This document shows, piece by piece, positions 1-8,996 of a stretch of 64,000 nt of DNA. Below the pieces are notes generated by a model. It saw only the letters and a program-made list of their open reading frames with translations. It was not told where the DNA came from and ran no database searches. The translations under genes were made by a program, and so were the position numbers. The DNA lies in the NCBI RefSeq assembly GCF_017916325.1, contig NC_090157.1, positions 437,001-501,000 on the forward strand, written 5' to 3'. The DNA is from Leishmania martiniquensis. Taxonomy: Eukaryota; Euglenozoa; Kinetoplastea; Trypanosomatida; Trypanosomatidae. The first letter of the stretch is position 1. Every line of letters begins with the position of its first letter.

Positions 1-1
1 C

Positions 2-1192
2 GAGTTGAACCCGACCGAGCACCCGACGCTCATGAGCGAGGCCGCCTCCGCGTCCTTCTCTGTTGTCGACGCGCTCCCGCAGCTCTACATGCAGTACACG
101 CAGCATCAGCAGCCCGGCGGCGCGGCGGCGGGGGCGCCGGCCGAGGCACCGCTTGAGGGCGACATGGCAGGCAGTGAGTTAATACCGTTCTGTGCTTTTC
201 TTCGTGAAGCCGGCCTGCACGTCTCACTCAGTGCCGAGTTCGCCATGGGCCAATCCCTGGACAAGCAGGGTAACGTCTCGATGGCGGAGGTGGCGGCGGT
301 GCTGCGGGGCACGGAGTACCACCGCAGTCAGTGTGAGCTCGGCATCACAGACGCCCAGCGCACCATTGAGCCGCAGTGTCGTCTGCACTGGTCCCTCTAT
401 CACCCAGGCGCGACAGAGCATGAGTGGGCAGCGGCGCGGCGCCGTGTGCTACAGCGTGCCATGGCAGAGGAGCGCGACTGGTGGCTGCCCGACCCTATGT
501 TGGAGGTGACAGATGTGCGGACCGACAGCGCAAGCGGCGCGTCCTTGACATTCGCTGCCTACCCCGCTGTTGCACGATATGGCACGGAGCTGTGCACCGT
601 TCTGCGCGCCCATGGTACAAGCTGCATGGACTATGCCGTGTTGCCCGCAGCCCCCAGCGCAAAGGCGCCCGCCTCTGGGGCCGGCGCGAAGGTGCAGGCA
701 GAGTGCACTGTGGACGGAACCGGTGCCCTTGCGTCACTGCACTACGGCGCACCAATCAGCGCGGCAGACGTCACGGTCGAGGACGCGCTGAACGCAGCCA
801 TGGAAGCGATACAAGTGGCGCAGATGCGGCACAGCACGCTGTCGATGGTAAAACTGAGTGCGTTCGAGAAACAGGCGCAGGCAATGCTTTTGTGCGGCGT
901 TTACGGCCACGAGTTTGGTGGTAAGTACGGCCGCACCTACGCGTACGCATTGGATAAGGCAAAGCGCGAGATGGCGGAGACAGCTGAGTCTGGACACGTT
1001 GCCTCGCTTCAAGCCGCGGACGCCGAGAAGCTTCGGCTGTTGGATCAGGAGCAGACGTCGACGGCAGTGGACCGCTTCGCATCTCAGACGAACCCTGAGC
1101 AACGCCTGACTCGCTTCGCACCGCGCTCAACTTTGAGCGGCTACAACATGGAGGACGCAGCCCCGAGTCAAACGTCCACGTGGGGCCAATAG
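2..1192 (+). CDS. Conserved hypothetical protein, 5'-truncated by window edge
   Basis: The frame is already open at the first complete codon (GAG at 2-4) and no start is visible, so only the C-terminal part (about 396 residues) is present. The frame closes with TAG at 1190-1192. The first visible stretch is alanine/proline/glutamine-rich. After it comes a more ordered region with hydrophobic and aromatic blocks (FCAFLREAGLHVSLSAEFAM, then SQCELGITDAQ and RDWWLPDPMLEV), followed by a helical, charged segment near residues 260-350 and a polar tail ending in TSTWGQ. I recognise no catalytic motif, membrane segment or named domain. The long frame with trypanosomatid-style codon use and a repeat-rich spacer after it support a real gene. 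The function is unknown. Confidence 0.75.
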   Translation, partial: ELNPTEHPTLMSEAASASFSVVDALPQLYMQYTQHQQPGGAAAGAPAEAPLEGDMAGSELIPFCAFLREAGLHVSLSAEFAMGQSLDKQGNVSMAEVAAVLRGTEYHRSQCELGITDAQRTIEPQCRLHWSLYHPGATEHEWAAARRRVLQRAMAEERDWWLPDPMLEVTDVRTDSASGASLTFAAYPAVARYGTELCTVLRAHGTSCMDYAVLPAAPSAKAPASGAGAKVQAECTVDGTGALASLHYGAPISAADVTVEDALNAAMEAIQVAQMRHSTLSMVKLSAFEKQAQAMLLCGVYGHEFGGKYGRTYAYALDKAKREMAETAESGHVASLQAADAEKLRLLDQEQTSTAVDRFASQTNPEQRLTRFAPRSTLSGYNMEDAAPSQTSTWGQ

Positions 1193-2202
1193 CCGAGAGC
1201 GCCAGCGTCGCTCTTCGGGCGGATGCTCGGGAAGAGGGAGAGCTGTGTGTGTGTGTGTCTTTTCGTTCTTAAGCCGCGTGACTTCTCTGTGTGCCTTGGC
1301 GCAATGCGTTGTGCATGAGGAGAGCGCTGTTTTTCCGCTGTGCTTCGTGTATCTTGCTCACTACCGTCGGAGGTGGAGGGGCGCGCACGCCACGGCCGCC
1401 TCTCCGGCTTCATTGGGTGAGAAGAGAAGAGAGGGGGACGAGTGGTCAACGTGGATTTGTGGGCGTACTCGGATCGCCGTCCCCGTCTTGGTCTCTACTC
1501 TCCCCTCTGCTCCCTATCGTACACGCCCTTCGTGTACACGCAGCTGCGGCGTGTCCTCATCTGTGTGCTATCTTGGGCGCATGCACAGACAGACATCCCA
1601 CCGGTGTTACCGCTGACCGGCACGCAGAGGTGCAGAGCGGAAGCGTTGGGGGGGGGGTACTCACGTCCTCCGTGCGTCTTCGCTGCCATCACAAGAGGAT
1701 ATGAAAAACACTCGAGGAGATGTCTCAGAAGCAGTCGCTTCCCTTGCGGTCGGGACAAAAGGGACGCATGGGAGCCTACCAGAGGGATAGGGTGGGGAGA
1801 GGGGAGGTGGGCGGGGCGAGCAGACCGAGTGCGGGTCGCCACCGAAGGTTTCATCGAGTGTACCGTCAGTGACGCTCAGCTTCTGGTCGCCCAAGCGCGC
1901 GTGCCGATATTCCTATTCCATTCGCCTACGCGCCACCGCCCCTTCGGCCACCTCTCCCGGATGTCTGCACATTGGCAGACGCGCAGTCGCACCTTCGTGC
2001 GCGGCGAGCACCGCCTTTCCCCGCCTCCCCTCACACAGACGCGTGTGCATCTGTGCGCGCCATCAAGAGGCCCACGCGTTCGCTCTCGCTCTCCCTTTCC
2101 CATGAGTTGACGCGGAGAAGCGCATGCCCGCTTACGCACATCGACAAGTCATCCCACCACCACCACCCACTCCCTCTCCCCCTCCTTACACAGGCATTGA
2201 TA

Positions 2203-2228
2203 ATATACATATACATATATATATATAC
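2203..2228. repeat. AT-rich CATATA/TA microsatellite
   Basis: Alternating TA interspersed with CATATA, standing out against GC-rich surroundings. Similar elements recur near 20991-21020 and 22387-22418, always in spacers downstream of a gene. Confidence 0.8.
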
Positions 2229-2556
2229 TTGTACTCTCCGGCGCCTCGTGTGTGTGTGTGTGCCGCTTCCCATTCACTATTGGCCTAGCGAAGAGATCGC
2301 ATGCGCGGGAGCGAACCGAAGAGAGTGAGGGGGAGAGACTGGAAGTTGTGCGGCGCGCCTCACTGGGGAGGAGGAGGAGGGAGGAGGGGGGCCACCCACG
2401 CGATCGCGTCGCAGATTTACAGGTGGCAACGTGACACCGGCGCGAATTGAGAGGGGAGGAAGAGAGGAGGAGACGCCGGTGTTCGTGTGCCTTTTGGGTG
2501 GCGTTTGCAGCGGCAGCGGCAACGGTAGTGGGAGTGCGATTCGCCAGACGCCCTCA

Positions 2557-2595
2557 GTTTCCCCTTTCCCTTCCCACTCCCTTCACCTCGCGTAG
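2557..2595 (+). promoter_or_regulatory. Candidate trans-splice acceptor (polypyrimidine tract + AG)
   Basis: A nearly unbroken pyrimidine run is followed by its first AG at 2594-2595, about 198 bases before the ATG at 2794. This is the usual trypanosomatid spliced-leader acceptor layout. The site is inferred from the pattern only. Confidence 0.35.
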
Positions 2596-2793
2596 CCGAT
2601 CGCATTCGCCACGGTATAGAGCCTGCCTTTCGCCAGCAGGGACACCCTTTCCACCGCTGTCCACGCACGCATACATCCATAGAGCATTCAAGACGGCTGC
2701 AGTCATAGCAGTCGGTCCGAAAGAGGCGCCGCTGGCATTATAATCGGCAGCACAGGCAGAAGTCTGCGGCGTTAGCGCCATCGCCTGCAGACA

Positions 2794-4593
2794 ATGCCAT
2801 CCTTATCGGAATACTGGCAGAGCGGCTTTCGCGGGCTGCACATTGAGGAGTGCATTAGCAACGCGTTTGCTGACTTCGCCCCCTATGCCGCTGCTGACCA
2901 GCAGCGCATCGTGGTCTCGCGCCAGACGCCGGCTCCAGGTAGGCCAATAGGACGCAGCAGTTGCGGCTGCGATAGCCGTGGTACAGCAGCGGTCAACACC
3001 TTTGTCGGTACCCCGATCGGCCCGGCGTCGCATATCGCGTCCTCGTCTTCTGTCATCGTCGAGGAAAGCGGGGACTTCACCGTCCAGATGCGCGACCCAC
3101 ACGCCGGCTCGATGACGTTCTCCACAACCGGCCACATGCAGATGGAGGCGGCCGTGCGTATCGCCATGCCTGTGTGGTCATCCGCGTCGCGGCAAACGGA
3201 TTCCTCAACGTCTGCCGAGAGGGCGGCGGCTTGTGTGTCTGCGCTGTCAGTGGGGCCTCCTGTGATAGGGCCGGCCAGCGGAGCCGCCGAACAGCGCCGC
3301 GCGGAGGGCGCCATTGAAGAAGCAGCGAACGCCGCCGCTATACCATCGGCGGTGGCAGCCACGCACCCCGACATGAAACCAGCTTCGTCGCAGCTGCGCT
3401 TTACGGACTTCACCAGGCCTCTCACGATATCTGCGAGCGGGGCCGCAAGCACCGGCACCACCACGGCCAGCGCACCGGCATCATGGGGGCAGCTCGAGCT
3501 TGACTTCTCCCTCCCAAACTGGTCCGCCAATCGACAGAGCATCGGAGCCCGAGCGGGGCCTGCTGCCTTGCGAGTGAACCGCACCCTGTCTTCCGAGACC
3601 TCTACAGCCGCCAAGTCGCCCATGAACTCCGGCTCGCTCTCCGACGACGACCTCTTGGCTTCCAACGGTGGCTCTGGCGATGGCACGGGACGCTGGTACC
3701 AGTACATAGTCGATGCTGCCGTCTGCGTGCCTTTCGGCGGCAGCAGCAGCAGCGCGGGTGCACCGAGGGTGGCGAGGCGTGCGCTGGACGGCACGCCGGT
3801 TGTCATGTTGCCATCAGCGCCCTGGGCACTGACGTGCGGCATGCAGATCCCTCTCTCGACTGGAGACACCCTCGTCGGCATCTCACTGCAGAATGACCGC
3901 GCGTCGTCCGTGACGATGCCGCTGCCCGGTGTAGAGTGGGTCACAGCAGCTCCTGCTGGAGCCCCGTCCGCCGCTTCCCCTTCCCCTTCCCCGGTCAATC
4001 CACTGGCGCCCACTGCGGGTGAGGCGCTCCACACCGCGTGTGTGCCCTCCCTTTTGTATCCAAGCCACCGTGCCGACCGCAGCAGTGGCTCCGACGACGC
4101 CTTCTCGAGCGCCGGCACCGCAGCAACCCCGCTCTACGTGGCCATCCCATCGATCACGGTGCGTCTCTTGCTCGTGCAAACGCTAGCCAGCCATACCCTC
4201 GTGCGCCGTGGCGCAGCAAACCTCTCTGCTTCGCAGCTGGACATGGGGAGCGGATACGACTCCAGCACGAGCGCTTCTCGTATCGCCTCGTCGTATGACT
4301 GGCGCCAGCTTCCCACGCTGGCTGGCATTAGCGTCGGCTTTAACCGCGATCAGCTGCGCGTAAGCGCGGCATCAATACTACACAATGGTGAGGTCGACCT
4401 GGAGGCGGCGGCGGTGCTGGACCTGACACCATGGATGCCGAGCATGCCAACTATGCTCAGGCTGGGGTACAACAACGCAGGCCGACTCGCGGTAGGTATT
4501 ACGTCGCTCTTCTATGAGACGGTGACGGCCACGCTGGGGGTGCACGTGGCACGTGGAGAGGAAGCGAAGTTCGGCATTGAGGTAAGCTTTTAG
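2794..4593 (+). CDS. Hypothetical protein, candidate mitochondrial outer-membrane beta-barrel
   Basis: The 599-residue protein starts at the first ATG of the frame. It has no signal peptide and no long hydrophobic helix. Serine/alanine/glycine-rich stretches (about 140-250 and 375-440) separate segments with alternating hydrophobic and polar residues that look like amphipathic strands, for example WGQLELDFSLPNW, LYVAIPSITVRLLLVQTL, LAGISVGFNRDQLRVSAASI and LAVGITSLFYETVTATLGVHV. The last eight residues, K592-F-G594-I-E-V597-S-F599, fit the mitochondrial beta-signal (polar-x-Gly-x-x-hydrophobic-x-hydrophobic) read by the SAM sorting machinery, and the protein ends exactly there, as beta-barrels often do. 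From this I infer a barrel of about 10-19 strands interrupted by loop insertions. It is clearly not a standard VDAC or Tom40 by sequence. A soluble beta-rich protein is the alternative. Confidence 0.6.
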   Translation: MPSLSEYWQSGFRGLHIEECISNAFADFAPYAAADQQRIVVSRQTPAPGRPIGRSSCGCDSRGTAAVNTFVGTPIGPASHIASSSSVIVEESGDFTVQMRDPHAGSMTFSTTGHMQMEAAVRIAMPVWSSASRQTDSSTSAERAAACVSALSVGPPVIGPASGAAEQRRAEGAIEEAANAAAIPSAVAATHPDMKPASSQLRFTDFTRPLTISASGAASTGTTTASAPASWGQLELDFSLPNWSANRQSIGARAGPAALRVNRTLSSETSTAAKSPMNSGSLSDDDLLASNGGSGDGTGRWYQYIVDAAVCVPFGGSSSSAGAPRVARRALDGTPVVMLPSAPWALTCGMQIPLSTGDTLVGISLQNDRASSVTMPLPGVEWVTAAPAGAPSAASPSPSPVNPLAPTAGEALHTACVPSLLYPSHRADRSSGSDDAFSSAGTAATPLYVAIPSITVRLLLVQTLASHTLVRRGAANLSASQLDMGSGYDSSTSASRIASSYDWRQLPTLAGISVGFNRDQLRVSAASILHNGEVDLEAAAVLDLTPWMPSMPTMLRLGYNNAGRLAVGITSLFYETVTATLGVHVARGEEAKFGIEVSF

Positions 4594-6438
4594 AGGCAGG
4601 CGTACACAAAAATGCGCACCACCTCCCTGCCCCTCCCAACCACCCACCCCTCCTGTCCTTCATGGCGAAGCCGATCGGAGGAAGGAGAGGATGATTAAGG
4701 AAGCGCTATGCGTGCATAGCGGCTTGCCTGGAGCAGCAGCGAAGCAGGTGCCCCTCATCGCCTTCCCCACCACCACCACCACCACCCCCTCTCTCTCTCT
4801 GCTTTCCCACCCCGACACACGCACGCAGTCACGCGCAGGGCGATCGGTTTCGCTCTTCTTCGATTGTGTGCACTAGCCCTTTTCCTTTCCACCTTTAGGG
4901 TTTGCTCAGGGTGGTGCGAGCGGCTGCCTCTACGCGCCCACGACCCCCCGGTCTCGCTGCGCCATGCGCATCCGGGGGTCTATGCAGCTGGTCATGCGCG
5001 CGAGGATAGGAGAGGGGGGGAGTGGATGGCGAGAAGGGGAGAGGGGTGTGCAACATGAATGTGTGGCTCAGTTTTTGTATGCATTGCACCCCGCCCATTG
5101 GTGCGCACTGCCGCCCGCGATGAGAAGGTGTTTTTTTTGAGGGTGCAAGTTTCTGTTCGCATTCCCCCGGCCATTGAAGTGAGCCGTCCTACCGCCCCTT
5201 CGGTCTCTCCTCCACCGCATAGAGAACAGCCTCATTGTCGAAAGCAGCACTCACCCGCTGTCACCCGTCTTCGAAAACGCGATAGACTAAGTTGGTATCA
5301 TCTTCTGTGCCGCGGGTCCCCGCCACGTTTCCTCCACTCGCCGCGAGGGGCGTGTCTGTATCTCGCGTGGGTACACCCAGCACCGAGGTGCGCGGTAGCC
5401 TTGCAGACTTCGTCGTGGTCAACGGAGACCGCGGACCGTCCTGCTCACGGAATGGGTCGCGGAAGTATGGAATGGTATGTGTTTCCAAGGAAGAAGCGGG
5501 GCCTGTGCATCTGTGCGCGCGCGTCCGAGAGGATGGAGCACTCGTTGCCAATCGCGCACCCGCGCACGACGAAAAGAGCATCGTGGAAGCCGCCTCTCCC
5601 TTCCCTAGCCCTTCTTTGGAAGAAGCGTGCTTCAGCTCATGGGCTGCGGCAAGGATGGCGCGTCGCTGCCCTCACACACACACACACACACGCGCACGGT
5701 GTTAGAATGGAGGCCACATTTCCCTCGGCTATTCTCCCAAATCCTGACAGACTCCATTACTCACTCACCCCTCCTCCTCCTCCTCCTCCTCCCCAAACAC
5801 ATACGCACACACGAACGGATGTGTGCCGCAACGCGTGGCGCCTGTGCTGATGTCACCGCCCCATACATTTTTCTTTTTCGTTTCCTGGCGTCGAGCAAAG
5901 AGAGCCCGCCCCACGCAAACCTGCACGCGCGCGCAGACGAAAACGCATCATCACATATGCTTCGCGTCTGTCGTCGAACCCGCACTCACTGACTCCCCGC
6001 CACCACCACTACCCCGCCGCCGACGTCCCACTCCTATAAAGTATCTGCGCGTGTGAGGGTAGTAACACGCCATACACCATCGCAGACGAGCAACCTTCCT
6101 CATCCTCTCTCCCTTTCTGTCCCTTCCCGGTCCCTCGCTCTCGACGTGACACCCGTCATCGCTGCGTAGGAAGCTGACCTGCCGCTTCCTCTCAAACGCC
6201 TGTTCGAGTCGAATCACAGCGCCCACCGTGACGGGTGTTTTTTGTCGCTGTTGCTCGGGAAGGGCTTTATCTGTGCGTATCTCTCAGTCTGGGTGCGAAG
6301 GTGATTGCTCAGCAGGCACGATTGTCGCCCCCCTTCCTGAACGCGTCGTGGCCAGCGGCCCTTCCCCTCCCCTCCCCTGCCCTGCCCTGCTGCGCCTCGA
6401 GGTGCCGACTTTGCCTCTACTCTCCTGTCCGCTCGCTG
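4594..6438. other. Long spacer, no gene recognised; possible degenerate retroposon remnant
   Basis: This 1.85-kb spacer has only low-complexity frames. The longest (5059-5850) is basic, proline- and histidine-rich, includes CA-repeat translation (THTHTHA), and is not credible. The spacer holds a strong hairpin at 4942-4980, a CA run at about 5673-5698, CTC repeats at about 5769-5790, and pyrimidine-rich tracts before the next gene (about 6100-6140). Confidence 0.65.
4942..4980 (+). repeat. GC hairpin, possible SIDER/ingi-signature remnant
   Basis: GACCCCCCGG at 4942-4951 pairs with CCGGGGGTC at 4972-4980 (one bulged C) across a loop of about 20 bases, followed by TATGCAG. A 5' hairpin followed by GGTCTA-like sequence resembles the general layout of the 79-nt signature of trypanosomatid ingi/L1Tc-related retroposons and the short SIDERs found in Leishmania 3'UTRs. 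The hairpin is seen directly; the retroposon assignment is inference. Confidence 0.3.
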
Positions 6439-8181
6439 ATGGGGTCAGGGGAGAACTGCAGACGTGGCCGCGAGCCGCGGTCGGGTGTCGCTTCCACTGC
6501 GCTTGACGCCCCTTCAAAGATACGTTTGCTTGCGCAAATGGTGCTGTGCGTGATTGGCATCAACGTCTGCTTCGGCTGGTGGTCCGTCAAGCAGGAGCGC
6601 GCCATCACAAAGCCATACTTCATCGAAGAGAGCGCCTTCGCCTCTTCGATGGCGGCGATGGCCGCGGCGCATAACGACGCACGTCGCGCCGCGGCGGTGG
6701 CAGCGGCAAAGTTGAACGCCCCGCCCGGCAAGCCGAACCCCGTGCACCTGTCGACGGTGTACGGCCTCGCTCTCACCCAAACGCTGGCAGGTGTCATCGT
6801 GAGCGCCATGCTGCTGGGGGCAGACACTCTTCTGCGTCGTTGGATGCGGTGCCACAAGCCGCAGCACGGCCGCCGGGGAGGCTTTACGGCTAAAGTGCCA
6901 ACAGCGCCAGATCAGCGTGAGAGCACCGCGTTGAGTCGGCGAGACGTGCCGGAGATGCTGGCCATGGGCTTCTCCAACATCCTCGGCACTTCGCTTGGCC
7001 ACGCCGCCATGCGCCGCCTCTCCTACCCTGTCGCGCTGACCGCAAAGATGGGCAAGATGCTTCCCGTTATGCTTGTCGGCTTCGTGTGGTACCGCATCCG
7101 CTATCCACCGAAGAAGGTCGCGTCGTGCCTCCTCATCACCGGCGGCGTCATTGGCTTCTTTTTACTGGAGAACCGCATCGCGAGCGCCGCGAAAGCGTCT
7201 GCCGCTGCCGACAGTCCTGGTGGCAGCAGTGGCAGCACCGGCTCGAGCACAAAGGGTGCAGCGTCCTCCTCTCTTCTCGGTATTACGCTGGTCCTGCTCA
7301 ACCTGCTCATGGACGGCTACACCAACTCGACTCAGGATATCCTTGTCAAGCGATACCGATGGAGTGGGGTGTCACTCATGCTGCGTACGAACTTTGTCTC
7401 GGTCGTGTGTGCCCTTCTGCTGCTTTTCACGCTGGAGTTCGGGGAGCAGCCGTGGCTGTGGCTCGCGTCATTCTCGCACCACGCCGCGGCCACCGCGGTG
7501 CGCAGCTTCCCCATGTTGAGCAGCGTGTTTGGTCGCGCGCCAGGGGTGTGGCCGGAGCGCGCTGGGGCAAAATCGGCCGCGTCTGCGGTCCCCTTCCACG
7601 ACCTCTCCCACTTTCTCGCCTTCCTCATGCACTGCCCGGAGGCGCGCCATGATGTGCTTCTCATCAGTCTCCTGAGCGCGCTTGGGCAGCTGTTTATCTT
7701 TCACACCATCACCATCTTCGGGACACTGACGCTCACCGCAATGACGCTGCTGCGCAAGGGTGGTAGTGTCATCCTATCTATTGTAGTACACGGGCACCAG
7801 CTCCAAAGCGGGCAGTGGGTCTCACTCGGCGCCGTCTTCACCGGGGTCCTTCTCGATGGCTACACCAACGTCCAAGAAGCCTCGTTGTCGAGGAGGCCGA
7901 CTACAGCGAAGGGCGCTGGCAATGGTAGCTATGAGCAGCATGCGCAGAAGCGCGCGGCGCCGCATGGCCTTGAATCGAACGCGACTTCGTCTTCGTGCAG
8001 AGGGACTGTGCCGACCACTGGCCGACCCGCCACCGAATATGCAAGCCCCATGTCGAAGAGCACGAGCGAATCAGCGGATGCAGCAGTGACAACGTCGGCC
8101 GGAGTGCGGGCGCTCCGCAGCATCGCCGTCGCAAGTGCTGTCCCCACCTCACCATCCCCGAAGGCAAAGAAGGCACAGTAG
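6439..8181 (+). CDS. Nucleotide-sugar transporter, SLC35B1/HUT1 type (UDP-galactose transporter-like)
   Basis: The 580-residue multi-span membrane protein starts at the first ATG; the frame is open upstream from about 6235 but with no ATG. The core matches the SLC35B1/HUT1 branch: a first membrane helix (MVLCVIGINVCFGWWSVKQE), then GFSNILGTSLGHAAMRRLSY, the block AKMGKMLPVMLVGFVWYR followed by IRYPPKK, LLMDGYTNSTQDI, and near the C terminus LGQLFIFHTITIFGTLTLTA followed by LLRKGGSVILSIV. Family members move nucleotide sugars (UDP-Gal and others) into the ER or Golgi for glycan synthesis. In Leishmania such transporters supply glycoconjugate pathways; HUT1L, LPG5A and LPG5B are the known relatives, and I cannot tell which this is. 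The protein is much longer than the usual 320-350 residues because of polar insertions between helices (about 80-110, 185-220, 255-280, 360-400) and an 85-residue polar C-terminal tail. Confidence 0.85.
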   Translation: MGSGENCRRGREPRSGVASTALDAPSKIRLLAQMVLCVIGINVCFGWWSVKQERAITKPYFIEESAFASSMAAMAAAHNDARRAAAVAAAKLNAPPGKPNPVHLSTVYGLALTQTLAGVIVSAMLLGADTLLRRWMRCHKPQHGRRGGFTAKVPTAPDQRESTALSRRDVPEMLAMGFSNILGTSLGHAAMRRLSYPVALTAKMGKMLPVMLVGFVWYRIRYPPKKVASCLLITGGVIGFFLLENRIASAAKASAAADSPGGSSGSTGSSTKGAASSSLLGITLVLLNLLMDGYTNSTQDILVKRYRWSGVSLMLRTNFVSVVCALLLLFTLEFGEQPWLWLASFSHHAAATAVRSFPMLSSVFGRAPGVWPERAGAKSAASAVPFHDLSHFLAFLMHCPEARHDVLLISLLSALGQLFIFHTITIFGTLTLTAMTLLRKGGSVILSIVVHGHQLQSGQWVSLGAVFTGVLLDGYTNVQEASLSRRPTTAKGAGNGSYEQHAQKRAAPHGLESNATSSSCRGTVPTTGRPATEYASPMSKSTSESADAAVTTSAGVRALRSIAVASAVPTSPSPKAKKAQ

Positions 8182-8996
8182 AGGCGGCCAAGGCATAGGA
8201 AGGGCAGGCGGTGCAGAAGAGTTGCTGATCGCCACCAGAAGGGAAGGTAATGACCACGTTTAGGCGCCAGAGGCTACTCTGGCGCTCGCGCTGTGGCACC
8301 TGCGTCGACCCTCCACCCCCACCCTACCCCACCGTTCTGTAAACCCCCTTCTGCGATGTTTCACCGAGGGTATCTTCACTGTTGTCCCGCAGCGTGCACC
8401 CCACGGTGGTCTCTCTCCTCCACATCCACCCACGCACACCCACACACACACGCGCGCGCATGCCTCCTCCATGTGTATATGCGCTCTTGGTGCTGCGAAG
8501 GTCGTGCGGGTGCGAGCGAGACAAACGCTGTCGGACCCCCTGTCATGTCGCCACTCAGAGGCGTCCTCGCGCATCCAGCCGTCTCACACCACATCAGCTC
8601 TGACGCGCACGCCGCACTTCACGAGCGAGAGCAGAGGCGCTTACCGAGGAGGCTCCGCCAAAGCTTTTGCGGCTGCTAGCAGCCCACCGCACTATCCTCC
8701 TCTGTCCCGCATGCGCCCGTGCATGTGGATAAGCGCGCAGGTGCCTCTCGCTGCTGCGTTGCCGGGCCTGAGCGCTCCTCCCCTCTCACCTCTTTCCTCT
8801 CTTCGCCATCTGCCTGTAAGCGGCTTATATGCATTCATTTCTCCTCTCTGCGGCTGTTGCTGCAGCATCGACGGCCTCTACCTAACCGTTGTCGACTGTG
8901 ACGTGCATCACGCATACGTCTCCGAAAGGACCACTCAGACACAAACACATTGAGAGGGCGTCATACGCCAAGGCTGTCAACCGCCACCAGCCATAC
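8182..8996. other. Spacer with microsatellites and pyrimidine tracts
   Basis: No gene is recognised. The spacer holds a CA run near 8425-8457 with CG alternation, GC-rich unstructured sequence, and a pyrimidine tract at about 8774-8815 whose first AG (8819-8820) may be the acceptor for the kelch gene. The kelch frame is open upstream of its ATG from 8889, but without an ATG. Confidence 0.65.

Larger units (their letters stand above)
1193..2793. other. Spacer: 3'UTR/5'UTR with microsatellites
   Basis: No convincing gene is present; the frames here are short, low-complexity and mostly lack ATG starts. The spacer holds a short GT run (about 1243-1258), a 7-bp perfect stem with a 5-base loop at 1519-1537 (GTACACG/CGTGTAC), purine-rich AGAGG/GGGGA blocks, and an AT-rich CATATA element at about 2203-2228. 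A long pyrimidine tract near 2557-2593 probably directs trans-splicing of the next gene. Confidence 0.7.

Noticed and set aside
907..930. GGTAAGT in gene 1 considered as a 5' splice site
   Set aside because: The frame continues open through it, and cis-introns are extremely rare in trypanosomatids.
2883..4118. Long minus-strand open frame (411 codons) opposite the beta-signal gene
   Set aside because: It lies wholly antisense to a better-supported gene in a GC-rich region where stops are rare, and its product is Ala/Ser/Gly shadow with no domain.
5059..5850. 263-codon plus-strand frame in the spacer before the SLC35 gene
   Set aside because: It translates CA and CTC microsatellites into His-Thr and poly-Pro, is compositionally unlike the neighbouring proteins, and has no domain or ordered core.
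6200..6218. GTTCGAGTCGAATC resembling a tRNA B box
   Set aside because: No matching acceptor, D-arm or A box lies upstream at the right spacing, and no cloverleaf can be drawn.
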